Notes under the pieces: model-generated | Databases searched by the model: none | Told to the model about the DNA's origin: nothing | What the model saw: only the letters and a program-made list of their open reading frames with translations | In this document: positions 9,188 to 17,410 of the stretch, in pieces | Layout of the letters: every line of letters starts with the position of its first letter | Numbering within the stretch: position 1 is the first letter of the stretch | DNA from: Pseudomonadota bacterium | Lineage (GTDB): Bacteria; Myxococcota_A; Polyangia; Polyangiales; Polyangiaceae | Direction of reading: 5' to 3' | Assembly (NCBI GenBank): GCA_023402175.1 | Contig: JAEXCN010000399.1 | Span: forward strand, 1 to 36,281 | Length of the DNA stretch: 36,281 bases | Position numbers and translations under genes: made by a program

Positions 9188-10612
9188 ATGACGTTCAACT
9201 CAGCAGTCTTCTGCGCCTTCCTCGCCGTCTTCCTGCCCGTGTACTTCGCGCTCCGGTCCTGGCGCGCTCGGAAGATCTGGCTGCTGGTCGCCGGCCTCGT
9301 CTTCTACGGGTGGTTTCATCCGAAGTACCTCGGCCTCGTCTTCCTCAGCACCACGATCGACTACGTCTGTGTCGGGATCATCAGCAGGCGCGAGGCGGTG
9401 CAAGTCCGAAGGCTTGCGCTGTCGATCAGCATCATCAGCAACCTGACCATTCTCGCGACGTTCAAGTACTTCAACTTCTTCGTGGGGAGCGTCACTGCGC
9501 TCCTCCAAGCGATGGGGGCGAAGGTCTCTGCGCCCACGTTGTCGTTGCTGCTGCCGATCGGGATCTCCTTCTACACCTTCGAAGCCATCAGCTACGCGGT
9601 CGACGTCTACAAGAAGCGGACCACTGTCGCGCGTTCGTATCTCGACCTCCTCTTGTTCATCACGTTTTTCCCCCATCTCGTTGCGGGACCGATCGTTCGT
9701 GCACGGGACTTCCTCCCGCAGCTCGAAACGCCGCGGCGAGTCACGCGTGAAGTCCTCATCCCTGGGCTCCAGTGGATCATCGTCGGTTACTTCTTCAAGA
9801 TCGGTGTCGCCGACAATCTGTCCTCATCCGTCGACCGCGTCTTCAACGCCCCAGGTATGGCCTCCACGACCGAGGCATGGCTTGGCACGCTCTACTTCTC
9901 TGCGCAGATATTCTGTGACTTTGCCGGCTACACGCTGATCGCGCGAGGGTTCGCAAAGCTGATCGGCTTCGACCTGACGCCGAACTTCAACTTTCCGTAC
10001 CTTGCTCGAGGGTTCAGCGACTTCTGGCGAAGATGGCATATCTCTCTCTCGAGTTGGCTTCGTGACTACTTGTACATCCCGTTGGGAGGGAGTCGCTCAG
10101 GCCGTCTTCTGACGTACCGCAATCTCATGATCACGATGCTCCTCGGCGGGCTCTGGCATGGGGCGGCATGGACGTTCATCGCGTGGGGAGCGCTCCACGG
10201 TGGCTACCAAGTCATCGAGCATGCGGTGCGTAGCGCACGGGGTACTTCGGGCAGAACGAACGAGACACGGCGAGCAGTGCCCGTGGAGCTCGCACAGATC
10301 GGCCTCACGTTCGTTCTCACTCTCGTCGCGTGGGTGTTCTTTCGCGCGGCGTCGCTCGGCGACGCCATGACCCTCTTGAGATCGATGTTCTGGGTGTCGG
10401 GCTGGACGCTGACGATGCCGGCCAAGACCATACTCAAGGACGGCATTTGGCTCGTGCCGTTGGCGACCTACTATCTCGTCGGCTACCTCAACGAACGCGG
10501 CCTTCGCCCGACGCTCTCCCCGGTCCCCCGCGCCATCGCGCTCGGGGCGCTTGCCTTCGTTACGCTGGTCTGCCGCGAGGTCTCGGATGCGTTCATTTAC
10601 TTCCAGTTCTGA
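9188..10612 (+). CDS. MBOAT family O-acyltransferase (AlgI-like)
   Basis: 474-residue polytopic inner-membrane protein. It shows the MBOAT core RRWHISLSSWLRDYLYIPLG (281-300) and the catalytic-His segment LLGGLWHGAAWTFIAWGALH (318-337), with His324 and His338. Other family marks are LLPIGISFYTFEAISYAVD (near 121) and FFPHLVAGPIVRARDFLPQ (near 160). Such proteins pass acyl (usually acetyl) groups across the membrane onto an extracellular polymer, working with an SGNH-type partner. ATG 9188 was chosen because MTFNSAVFCAFL begins the first membrane segment; an in-frame TTG at 9155 only adds an Arg-rich stretch. The next gene, which encodes an SGNH-like protein, overlaps it by 26 bp, as in AlgI/AlgJ-type pairs. 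Likely function: O-acetylation of the locus polysaccharide. Confidence 0.93.
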   Translation: MTFNSAVFCAFLAVFLPVYFALRSWRARKIWLLVAGLVFYGWFHPKYLGLVFLSTTIDYVCVGIISRREAVQVRRLALSISIISNLTILATFKYFNFFVGSVTALLQAMGAKVSAPTLSLLLPIGISFYTFEAISYAVDVYKKRTTVARSYLDLLLFITFFPHLVAGPIVRARDFLPQLETPRRVTREVLIPGLQWIIVGYFFKIGVADNLSSSVDRVFNAPGMASTTEAWLGTLYFSAQIFCDFAGYTLIARGFAKLIGFDLTPNFNFPYLARGFSDFWRRWHISLSSWLRDYLYIPLGGSRSGRLLTYRNLMITMLLGGLWHGAAWTFIAWGALHGGYQVIEHAVRSARGTSGRTNETRRAVPVELAQIGLTFVLTLVAWVFFRAASLGDAMTLLRSMFWVSGWTLTMPAKTILKDGIWLVPLATYYLVGYLNERGLRPTLSPVPRAIALGALAFVTLVCREVSDAFIYFQF

Positions 10613-11753
10613 GGCACGCTTCCTCGCGGCGCTGGTCGTGACGTTCTTCGTGCTCCTTGCGGGGTGGGAACGGCTCCTCCGAGGTCGAGCCAGCGCGACG
10701 GTCGACTTCGCCATCGACCGACCTGCGATCGCGGCGGATGCGTCACGCGGCGAGGAATGGGTCATCTTCGGGAACTGCCTGATGATGACGGGCGTGTCGC
10801 CCAAGCTCTTGAGCACCGAGCTGGCGGACAGTCGAGATCGAACGATCGTCAACATCGCCACGCATGAGCAGAGCCCCCTTGCGTATTTCGACTATCTCCG
10901 GCGAACCGAACACTACCCGGACGTCATCATCGCGAACGTCTCGAGCTGGCTGAACGGCACGAACTTCGAGCAGGAAGGCGTGCTGGTGATGCAGGCGGAT
11001 CCCCTCGGCCTCAGGCCTAGGGACGTTCCGGGCAGCAGCGTCGCTGCCGCTGGGGCCGGTGAGATCGCGAGCAACGAACAAGCCTATCGGCAGGCGAGCG
11101 CACCGGACGGGCAGGTGCAAAAGAAGGTGGAGGGCACGCTGTCTCGATGGGCGAGCCAGCGCGTGCTCGCGCTGGGCCGCCGGTATCACCTCTTCGACTA
11201 CGCGCTCTTCCTCGGCACGTTGGGCTCGAGCGGCAATCTCGACAATGCCCTTTACCAGCTCAATATGCAGTCGTGGTTCCGAGTAACAGGCAGCGAGACG
11301 GACGGGCTCGGCTTTCTCGGGCTTCACGTGGAGTATCGGGACGACTGGAACACCGGCCTCGAGCGCATGGCCGAGCGCTCCCTGCAGCGGCTTCGGCTCA
11401 CTCGCCTTTTGACGGAACGTTATTGGTCGCTCTTGGACGAGCACGTCCGGCATTTTCAGCAGCATGGGTCGAAGGTCGTGCTCGTGCGGATGCCCGAGCA
11501 TCCCAAGATCCGAGAATTCAACGACTCGACGTATCAGGTGCCCGAACAGCTGCGCGGCATCGAGGGGCGCACGGGGAGCTCGGTCCTCGACATCTCGCGG
11601 CTAGGCGTCTCCGAGGGCGTCCATCTTTTCGACGCGGTCCATCCGGACGCGCAGGCAGCGCAACGGATCACGCGGGAGATCGCTTCGGGCCTTCGGTCGC
11701 GGGGCCTCACCGTCGTCGGTAGCGCCAAAGAGCACCGACCTGGAGGGGGATAG
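10587..11753 (+). CDS. Membrane-anchored SGNH-like partner of the MBOAT acyltransferase
   Basis: 388 residues from ATG 10587. One N-terminal membrane helix (about residues 10-28) is followed by a predicted periplasmic domain. The domain begins with EWVIFGNCLMMTGVSPKLL, which aligns with SGNH/GDSL block I (G-N-S/D-S...G), and ends with LFDAVHPDAQAAQRI, a block V DxxH motif (Asp349, His352). The expected nucleophilic Ser is Cys64 (codon TGC), which is odd. Overlap by 26 bp with the MBOAT gene and direct contact with the Wzy-like gene (its stop TAG is followed at once by GTG) indicate one operon. By analogy with AlgJ/AlgX and PatB it should place acyl groups on the exported polymer; with Cys it could work as a thiol nucleophile or only bind. 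The family was judged from motifs, since overall similarity cannot be measured here. Confidence 0.72.
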   Translation: MRSFTSSSEARFLAALVVTFFVLLAGWERLLRGRASATVDFAIDRPAIAADASRGEEWVIFGNCLMMTGVSPKLLSTELADSRDRTIVNIATHEQSPLAYFDYLRRTEHYPDVIIANVSSWLNGTNFEQEGVLVMQADPLGLRPRDVPGSSVAAAGAGEIASNEQAYRQASAPDGQVQKKVEGTLSRWASQRVLALGRRYHLFDYALFLGTLGSSGNLDNALYQLNMQSWFRVTGSETDGLGFLGLHVEYRDDWNTGLERMAERSLQRLRLTRLLTERYWSLLDEHVRHFQQHGSKVVLVRMPEHPKIREFNDSTYQVPEQLRGIEGRTGSSVLDISRLGVSEGVHLFDAVHPDAQAAQRITREIASGLRSRGLTVVGSAKEHRPGGG

Positions 11754-13145
11754 GTGTTCGACATCCTCATCGCCGGGACCGTCGTCATCGTCGTAGCCGG
11801 CATCACCGCCGTCGTTTCGACGAGGTTTCCGCGCGCGATGCGCCAATGGGTGTGGCTCGCCCTCGCCGAATACCTCGTCTGCGTCGTGGCACAGGTGGTG
11901 TTCACGCGCTCCGTTGGCGGAGGAGACATGCTCTTCTACGCGGAGACTGGGAAGGTGCTCGCGAGATTCTTGGACCAGCACTTCGCTTGGGCCGCGCCTG
12001 AATTGTGGTCGCTGCTGCTCCAGCGGCCGAGTGCATTCGACGAAGTCGTGGAGGGAGGCAGCAGCAATACAGGCTCGATGAACGCGCTTGCCGGATGGCT
12101 GCTGTTCTTCCTCGGCGGGTCGGACTACGCGGCGTACGTCGTCGTGGCGAGCTTCGCGTTCTTCGGAGCGCTGGGCATCTACAAGGCCTTCCAGGAAGCC
12201 TATCCGGAGTGTCCGCCAAATCGTCTGTTCGCGTCGACGGTCCTCTTTCCGTCCGTTGCGTTCTGGACATCGGCGCTTCACAAGGAGGCGCTCTGCATTG
12301 CAGGCTTGGGAGCGTTGCTGACTGCGTGGCGGGGAATCTACAGCAAGCGACTGCTTCGCGTGGTCGTCTGCGCCCCCATCGGTTTTGGTCTCATCGTATT
12401 GTTCAGGGCGCCGGCACTCATGCCCGTCATTCTGGGGCTGGTGACCTACTTCGTCGTCGAACGCGTCGAGCGAGTTCGCGGTGCGGAGCGGGCGATCCTC
12501 GGGCCTGCATACTTTGGTCTCGCGCTCGTCGCGCTCGCGGTGGCCATGCTGGCACTCACCCGTGTTGCTCCTGCGTTCGGGGTCGACCGGCTCGGCGAAA
12601 CTGTCACGACCCAGCAGCAAAATTGGACCCTCAGCCGAGGTGGATCGTCCTTCGAGATGGGGGCCGGGGACGTTCCGCAGTCACTGGCAGGACAGCTCGC
12701 CCGCGTTCCGCTCGCTTTGCTGAACGCGCTCTTTCGACCCCAACTCTTCGACGTGAACAACGTTGCCGCGCTGTTGAGCGCGCTCGAGATGACGGCGATA
12801 ACGGTGTTGGTGATCCGTGCGGGCGTCCGACAAGGCGTTCGGCGTCTCGTGGACCAGATCAAGTCGTCGCCCTTCTTGCTGATGTGTACCGTCGTTACCT
12901 TCGTCGGTTGCGCCTTCGTTGGTCTGGTGACGTTCAACTTCGGCAGCCTCGCGCGCTATCGGGTTCCGTTCCTCCCGTTCTACGGCGCGCTCGTCGTGGC
13001 GCTGAATAGCCAGAAGGTGCGAGCTGGACAAAAGGCTCCCGCAAAGCCGGTGCGCGCTGGTCGGCGTGCACCTTCGCCGCATACGGGCGCGCTCGCCCGT
13101 GCGACGTCAGGCTCCTCGCGCCGTGGACACTCGACTCTGAAGTAG
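11754..13145 (+). CDS. Polytopic membrane protein, candidate Wzy-type polysaccharide polymerase
   Basis: 463 residues with about nine or ten hydrophobic segments, starting at a GTG that touches the stop of the preceding gene. Long loops contain polar stretches, such as the one near residues 280-310 with TQQQNWTLSRGG. The segment LFPSVAFWTSALHKEAL (near 162) resembles the P-S-FW-S-G-KE motif of EpsG/Wzy-like and related integral-membrane glycan proteins, and FNFGSLARYRVPFLPFYGAL (near 395) is typical near the end of this class. The C-terminal ~45 residues are basic and cytoplasmic. Operon position after acyltransferase genes supports a role in polymer assembly. Wzy proteins are poorly conserved, so a ligase or an unrelated membrane protein is possible. 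Confidence 0.6.
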   Translation: MFDILIAGTVVIVVAGITAVVSTRFPRAMRQWVWLALAEYLVCVVAQVVFTRSVGGGDMLFYAETGKVLARFLDQHFAWAAPELWSLLLQRPSAFDEVVEGGSSNTGSMNALAGWLLFFLGGSDYAAYVVVASFAFFGALGIYKAFQEAYPECPPNRLFASTVLFPSVAFWTSALHKEALCIAGLGALLTAWRGIYSKRLLRVVVCAPIGFGLIVLFRAPALMPVILGLVTYFVVERVERVRGAERAILGPAYFGLALVALAVAMLALTRVAPAFGVDRLGETVTTQQQNWTLSRGGSSFEMGAGDVPQSLAGQLARVPLALLNALFRPQLFDVNNVAALLSALEMTAITVLVIRAGVRQGVRRLVDQIKSSPFLLMCTVVTFVGCAFVGLVTFNFGSLARYRVPFLPFYGALVVALNSQKVRAGQKAPAKPVRAGRRAPSPHTGALARATSGSSRRGHSTLK

Positions 13146-13149
13146 CCCG

Positions 13150-13995
13150 CTACGGCTCGGTGGTGAGCAGAGCTCGCACGCGTGAGTCGTTGTCCGGATG
13201 GACGAAGACCCAGTTGTCCTCGACGATTGCGTCCGCTGGGGTCGGGACGAGGCGTCCGCCGTCATCGTACCGATAGCAGCGGTACCCAAGGTCTTCGAAG
13301 AACGAGACCACGTCGATCACCGCGAGACCGAACCCTTCGAGGAACCAGGGCGTGATCTCCACGATCACGACAGGCTTGTGCTTCTTCAGCGTCTCGCGCG
13401 CACCGCGCAGGGCATAGAGATCGGCCCCCTCGACGTCGCACTTCAGCAGGCTCACGCGCTCGACGTCGGGGAGATAGCCGTCGACGGTGACGACGTCGCA
13501 CTCGACGTCCTTCGTCTTCGGAAAGCGGGCGTGCTTCTCTCGCCCCGGGCGGTCGTCGTTGCGCCCATGCATGTGAACGAGGCCCGCGCTGATCGCGCCC
13601 GTCTCCATGACGGGCACGGTGAACACGACCTTGCCCGAAGTCTCGCCACAGCCCTTCGCGATGAGCTCGACGTTGTCGTCGAAGCCGAGCCCGCGCGCGA
13701 TCAAGCGGAAGGTCCGCGCCGTGAACGGGATCGGCTCGAACGAGTAGACCTTTCCGGTTCGGCCGGCGGCGCGCGAGAGGTAGTAGGCCCAAAGCCCGAA
13801 GTTCGCCCCGATGTCGATCGCCGTGTCGCCCTCGCGCACGACCCGATCGATGAGCTCGAGCTCCGGCTCCCACCAGTTCTTGCGCTTGATGTCGAAGCCC
13901 ATCGCTACAGCCTGGAACAGGCTGTAGGTGCTCTCGTTGAGCATCGGCGCGAGGAGCGTCTTGACGACCCTACGCGGCAGCGAATTTGACGCCAT
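13150..13995 (-). CDS. FkbM family SAM-dependent methyltransferase
   Basis: 281 residues. The SAM-binding motif I is TAIDIGANFGLWAYYLS (near 58), followed by KVYSFEPIPFTARTFR (near 82) with the FEP typical of FkbM proteins. VSLLKCDVEGADLYALRGA (near 200) is the conserved K-x-D-x-E-G-x-E/D motif IV region, and KPVVIVEITPWFLEGFG closes the fold. FkbM enzymes O-methylate sugars or natural products, so it probably methylates a sugar of this glycan. Its start lies inside the end of the upstream gene (overlap 13970-13995), which implies coupled translation with the unrecognised protein at 13970-14971. The 3' end is convergent with the Wzy-like gene, separated by only 4 bp. Confidence 0.93.
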   Translation of the reverse strand: MASNSLPRRVVKTLLAPMLNESTYSLFQAVAMGFDIKRKNWWEPELELIDRVVREGDTAIDIGANFGLWAYYLSRAAGRTGKVYSFEPIPFTARTFRLIARGLGFDDNVELIAKGCGETSGKVVFTVPVMETGAISAGLVHMHGRNDDRPGREKHARFPKTKDVECDVVTVDGYLPDVERVSLLKCDVEGADLYALRGARETLKKHKPVVIVEITPWFLEGFGLAVIDVVSFFEDLGYRCYRYDDGGRLVPTPADAIVEDNWVFVHPDNDSRVRALLTTEP

Positions 13996-14971
13996 CTCGT
14001 TCCCTTCGTTCGAGCGCGCTGAGCGCGCGAAGCATATCGTCCCGCGTGAAATTCGCGTACGGCAGATCGTAGTGGCCCTTCGAGAGCCTGCCCTCGATCC
14101 GGCGGCCTCGCTCCAGGTCGGGCAGGAGGCGCTCGACGGCCGCGCGCCCCTCGACGATCGCGCCGCGATCGAGCTGACGGCGCACGACGCGTGCGAGGTG
14201 ATCGTTGCCGGTCTCCTGGAGGATGTTGAACACGCTGTGAACGTGGTCCTCGTTCGGTCCGAGGTCGAACTCCTTGCGAACGGGCATGACCTTGAACGCG
14301 CCTTCGACCGGGTAATAGTCGAACGACTCGACGACGTTCAGCTGGAGGGTCTTTCGCAGACCGAGGGCATTCGTCACCTTCGTCAGCGTGCCGACATTGT
14401 CCCGCACCAGGGGCAGTCGCTTCGCATGATCGCGCCAGGTCGTCGGGAAGCGCTTCGACCAGAGGGCGAGAGTGATCGACAGCGACTTCGGATAGAGCGG
14501 GGTATGGCCGGTCCACGCGTCGACGAACGAAACGTGTCCCTTCGGGTGCGGGGCCTGCTCGATCAGCTTCATCGAGTAGAGCCCGCTCTCGCGATCGATC
14601 GCCTCCGGGAGAGTGAACATCCAGTGCTCGTACCCGGGGCCGAACAGCGTGGCCGTCGTCAGGAGCATGTCCCCGTGATGGTGGATCATCTTCGTCGAGA
14701 CGTGCGTCTCGCGGCCGGGCAGCGGGATCCAGCAGTTTGCGACGAGCCCGAACCAGGGGTTCAGCGCGATGTCGATGCCGACGACGGGGTAATTCTTACG
14801 GTTGAGCGACTGCGGGTTCTGCACGTAGCGCTCGAGCACAGCCGTGAGGAACGCGGGCTCCCGCGTGAGCTGCTCCATGACGGGGGCAGACCGCGTGTTC
14901 GCCTCGTGTTTCGTCGGGCTCGAGCGAAAGATCCGAACCAGCTGTTCGACTGCATCCCGGATACGGTCCAT
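13970..14971 (-). CDS. Unrecognised protein paired with the FkbM methyltransferase; possible cupin-like metal site
   Basis: 333 residues from ATG 14971; no signal peptide or membrane helix. I do not recognise the family. A His-rich centre is visible: STKMIHHHGDMLLTT (His97-99), then GPGYEHWMF (Glu115, His116), and later PKGHVSFVDAWTGHTP (His146, His156). This spacing could fit a beta-helix (cupin or cysteine-dioxygenase-like) metal centre, but the classic cupin spacing is not met, so this is only a suggestion. The C-terminal 130 residues are charged and helical-looking (LERGRRIEGRLSKGHYDLP). It is first in a two-gene operon, overlapping the FkbM gene by 26 bp, which suggests a shared substrate. 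It diverges from the glycosyltransferase at 15058 across about 86 bp. Confidence 0.75.
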   Translation of the reverse strand: MDRIRDAVEQLVRIFRSSPTKHEANTRSAPVMEQLTREPAFLTAVLERYVQNPQSLNRKNYPVVGIDIALNPWFGLVANCWIPLPGRETHVSTKMIHHHGDMLLTTATLFGPGYEHWMFTLPEAIDRESGLYSMKLIEQAPHPKGHVSFVDAWTGHTPLYPKSLSITLALWSKRFPTTWRDHAKRLPLVRDNVGTLTKVTNALGLRKTLQLNVVESFDYYPVEGAFKVMPVRKEFDLGPNEDHVHSVFNILQETGNDHLARVVRRQLDRGAIVEGRAAVERLLPDLERGRRIEGRLSKGHYDLPYANFTRDDMLRALSALERRERDGVKFAAA

Positions 14972-15057
14972 GTTGGAGGTTGGTCGTAGCGTCGCGCCGA
15001 GCGGGTCGCAAGTAGGGGCCCGATCCGTTGATGCAGGTGCTATCTAGCTCGCCGTCG

Positions 15058-16281
15058 ATGCGTGCCCTCTACATCTCCCACAACGGGATGCTCGAAGGGC
15101 TGGGGCGATCCCAGGTGCTCGCGTACCTGCGCGGGCTCGCGCGGACAGGGATCGAGTTCGATCTTCTCAGCTACGAGCTGCCCACCGCGAGCGACGACGA
15201 GGTCGAGGCGCTGCGCGCGCAGCTCGCGGGCGAGGGGATCCGCTACCAGCCGCTGCGCCGGACGCTCCGAACGCCACTCCTCACGAAGATCGGCGAGTCC
15301 GCGCGCGGCGTCGGGAAGGCGCTCGTCGCCGCGCTCGAGCGCCGCCCCGCGATCGTGCATGGAAGGAGCTACCTGCCGACCGCGGTGGCCGATCTCGTGG
15401 CCACGGTCGTCCCACGTGCGCGGCTCGTGTTCGACTGCCGCGGGATGCTCGGCGACGAGTACGTCGACTCCGGGTACTGGACCCCGGAGCGGCTCGAGTA
15501 CCGGCTCCTGAAGCGCTACGAGGCCCGCGCGTTCCACCGCGCCGACGGCGTCGTCGTCCTCACGGACGCCCTTCGCCAGTGGATCGAGGAACGCGGGTGG
15601 TTCGGTCCGCGGACGCACGTCGAGGTGGTCCCGTGCTGCGTCGACACGAACGTGTTCGCGTTCGGTCACGAGGCGCGCGTCGCTGTGCGGCGGGAGCTCG
15701 GATGGGAAGAGGACGCGACGGTGCTCGTCTATGCGGGCTCGCTCGGGTCGTGGTACCGCGAGGACGAGCTCGCTCGGTTCGCCGGGATCGTCCGGCGGCG
15801 ATCGTCGTCGCCCGTCCGCTTCTTGCTCCTCACCGCGGCGAAGCCCGACGAGCTCGTCGCGCTGCTTCGGCGGGAAGGTTTCGACGACGACACGATGAAG
15901 GCGCTCCGCGTGCGGCCCGAGGAGATGCCGCGGTATCTCTCGGCGGGCGACGTGGGCTTGTCGTTCATCAAGAGCTGCTTCTCGAAGAAGGGCTCGAGCC
16001 CGACGAAGGTCGCCGAGTATCTCGCCTGCGGGATGCCTGTCGTCCTCAACGGGGACATCGGCGACCAGGGGGACCTTGCGAGCGAGCGGGACGCCTGCGT
16101 CGTCGTCGACTCGTACGCAGACGACGAGCTCGCGCGAGCCGCTGATCGTGCGCTCGCGCTCGCGTCGGCGCCGCTCGCCGAGCGAGTCGCGCGGTGCCGT
16201 CGGACGGCCGAGGAGCACTTCGGGCTCGAACGCGTCGGCGTCGCCCGCTATCAGCGCTTGTACCGGACGATCGCACACTAG
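15058..16281 (+). CDS. GT4 glycosyltransferase
   Basis: 407 residues starting MRALYISHNGMLEGLGRSQV; earlier in-frame TTG/ATG codons at 15028 and 15031 add only a short unconserved leader. The GT-B N-domain includes GLGRSQVLAYLRGLA. The C-domain has VLVYAGSLGSWYREDEL (near 221), and SPTKVAEYLACGMPVVLN (near 314) matches the donor-binding helix of retaining GT4 enzymes. It would add a hexose-type sugar from an NDP donor to the lipid-linked chain; the donor is unknown. The following epimerase begins 118 bp downstream on the same strand, and a third glycosyltransferase follows that, so the three probably make one unit. Strong GC preference at third positions matches the flanking FkbM and epimerase genes. 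Confidence 0.9.
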   Translation: MRALYISHNGMLEGLGRSQVLAYLRGLARTGIEFDLLSYELPTASDDEVEALRAQLAGEGIRYQPLRRTLRTPLLTKIGESARGVGKALVAALERRPAIVHGRSYLPTAVADLVATVVPRARLVFDCRGMLGDEYVDSGYWTPERLEYRLLKRYEARAFHRADGVVVLTDALRQWIEERGWFGPRTHVEVVPCCVDTNVFAFGHEARVAVRRELGWEEDATVLVYAGSLGSWYREDELARFAGIVRRRSSSPVRFLLLTAAKPDELVALLRREGFDDDTMKALRVRPEEMPRYLSAGDVGLSFIKSCFSKKGSSPTKVAEYLACGMPVVLNGDIGDQGDLASERDACVVVDSYADDELARAADRALALASAPLAERVARCRRTAEEHFGLERVGVARYQRLYRTIAH

Positions 16282-16399
16282 AGCGACCTCGTGCCGCCCG
16301 GCCCGAGCAACCAATGGTAAATTCGGGCACCCGGGAGTAGAAGTGCGGCGTGAACGCGACGGCGCCGCAAGGCCACGAACTGTTCAGGAGAGACCGGTC

Positions 16400-17410
16400 A
16401 TGACGAAGCAGCGTGTGTTCATCTCGGGTGTGGCCGGGTTCCTCGGCAGCCACCTGGCAGACGCATTCCTCGCCGACGGCTACGAGGTCGTGGGCATCGA
16501 CAACATGATCGGCGGGTACCTCGACAACGTGCCGTCGGGCGTCGAGTTCTACCAATACGACTGCAACGACTTCGGTCGACTCAAAGATCACATGCGCGGG
16601 GTGGACATCGTCTACCACTGCGCGGCGACGGCCTATGAGGGCCTCTCCGTGTTCTCGCCGCACATGATCACGCAGAACATCGTGACCGCGTCGACGGGCA
16701 TGATCACCGCGGCGATCGCGAACAAGGTCCGTCGTTTCGTCATGTGCTCGTCGATGGCGCGCTACGGCACGAACAAGGTGCCGTTCACCGAGGACATGAC
16801 GCCGAAGCCGCAGGACCCGTACGGGATCGGCAAGTACACCTCGGAGCTGCTCCTCCAGAACCTGGCCGAGACGCACGGAATGGAGTGGGTCATCGCGGTC
16901 CCGCACAACATCGTCGGCCCGCGGCAGAAGTACGACGACCCGTATCGGAACGTCGCCAGCATCTTCATCAACCTGATGCTCCAGGGCCGGCAGCCGTACA
17001 TCTACGGCGACGGCAATCAGAAGCGCTGCTTCAGCTTCATCTCCGACGACGTCGCGCCGCTCAAGCAGATGGCGATCGATGACAAGTGCGTCGGCCAGGT
17101 GATCAACATCGGACCGGACGACGAGTTCGTCACGATCAACGAGCTCGCCGACGTGACCGCAAGGCTGCTCGGATTCAAGCTCGACATCAACTACACCCGC
17201 GGCCGCCCGCAGGAGGTCTATCTGGCCAACTGCTCCGCCGACAAGGCGCGCAAGCTGCTCGACTACAAGCCGCGCGTCAGCCTCGAGGACGGCCTCCGGC
17301 AGATGATCGATTACATCCGCACGCGCGGGCCGCGGCCGTTCAAGTACCACCTCGATCTCGAGATCATCAACGAGAAGACTCCGGACACGTGGTCGAAGCG
17401 ACTCTTCTGA
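16400..17410 (+). CDS. NAD-dependent nucleotide-sugar epimerase/dehydratase (extended SDR)
   Basis: 336 residues. The Rossmann signature GVAGFLG (10-16) binds NAD, and the SDR active site is Ser117/Ser118 with Tyr141 and Lys145 in PYGIGKYTSELL. DNMIGGYLDNVPSGVEF and PHNIVGPRQKYDDPYRNVAS are typical of GalE/WbpP-like UDP-sugar epimerases. It should interconvert a UDP-hexose (for example at C4) to supply the glycosyltransferases on either side. Exact specificity cannot be called; a GDP- or dTDP-sugar 4,6-dehydratase is less likely. The ATG at 16400 has AGGAG ten bases upstream. The 3' end overlaps the next glycosyltransferase start by about 22 bp. Confidence 0.9.
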   Translation: MTKQRVFISGVAGFLGSHLADAFLADGYEVVGIDNMIGGYLDNVPSGVEFYQYDCNDFGRLKDHMRGVDIVYHCAATAYEGLSVFSPHMITQNIVTASTGMITAAIANKVRRFVMCSSMARYGTNKVPFTEDMTPKPQDPYGIGKYTSELLLQNLAETHGMEWVIAVPHNIVGPRQKYDDPYRNVASIFINLMLQGRQPYIYGDGNQKRCFSFISDDVAPLKQMAIDDKCVGQVINIGPDDEFVTINELADVTARLLGFKLDINYTRGRPQEVYLANCSADKARKLLDYKPRVSLEDGLRQMIDYIRTRGPRPFKYHLDLEIINEKTPDTWSKRLF

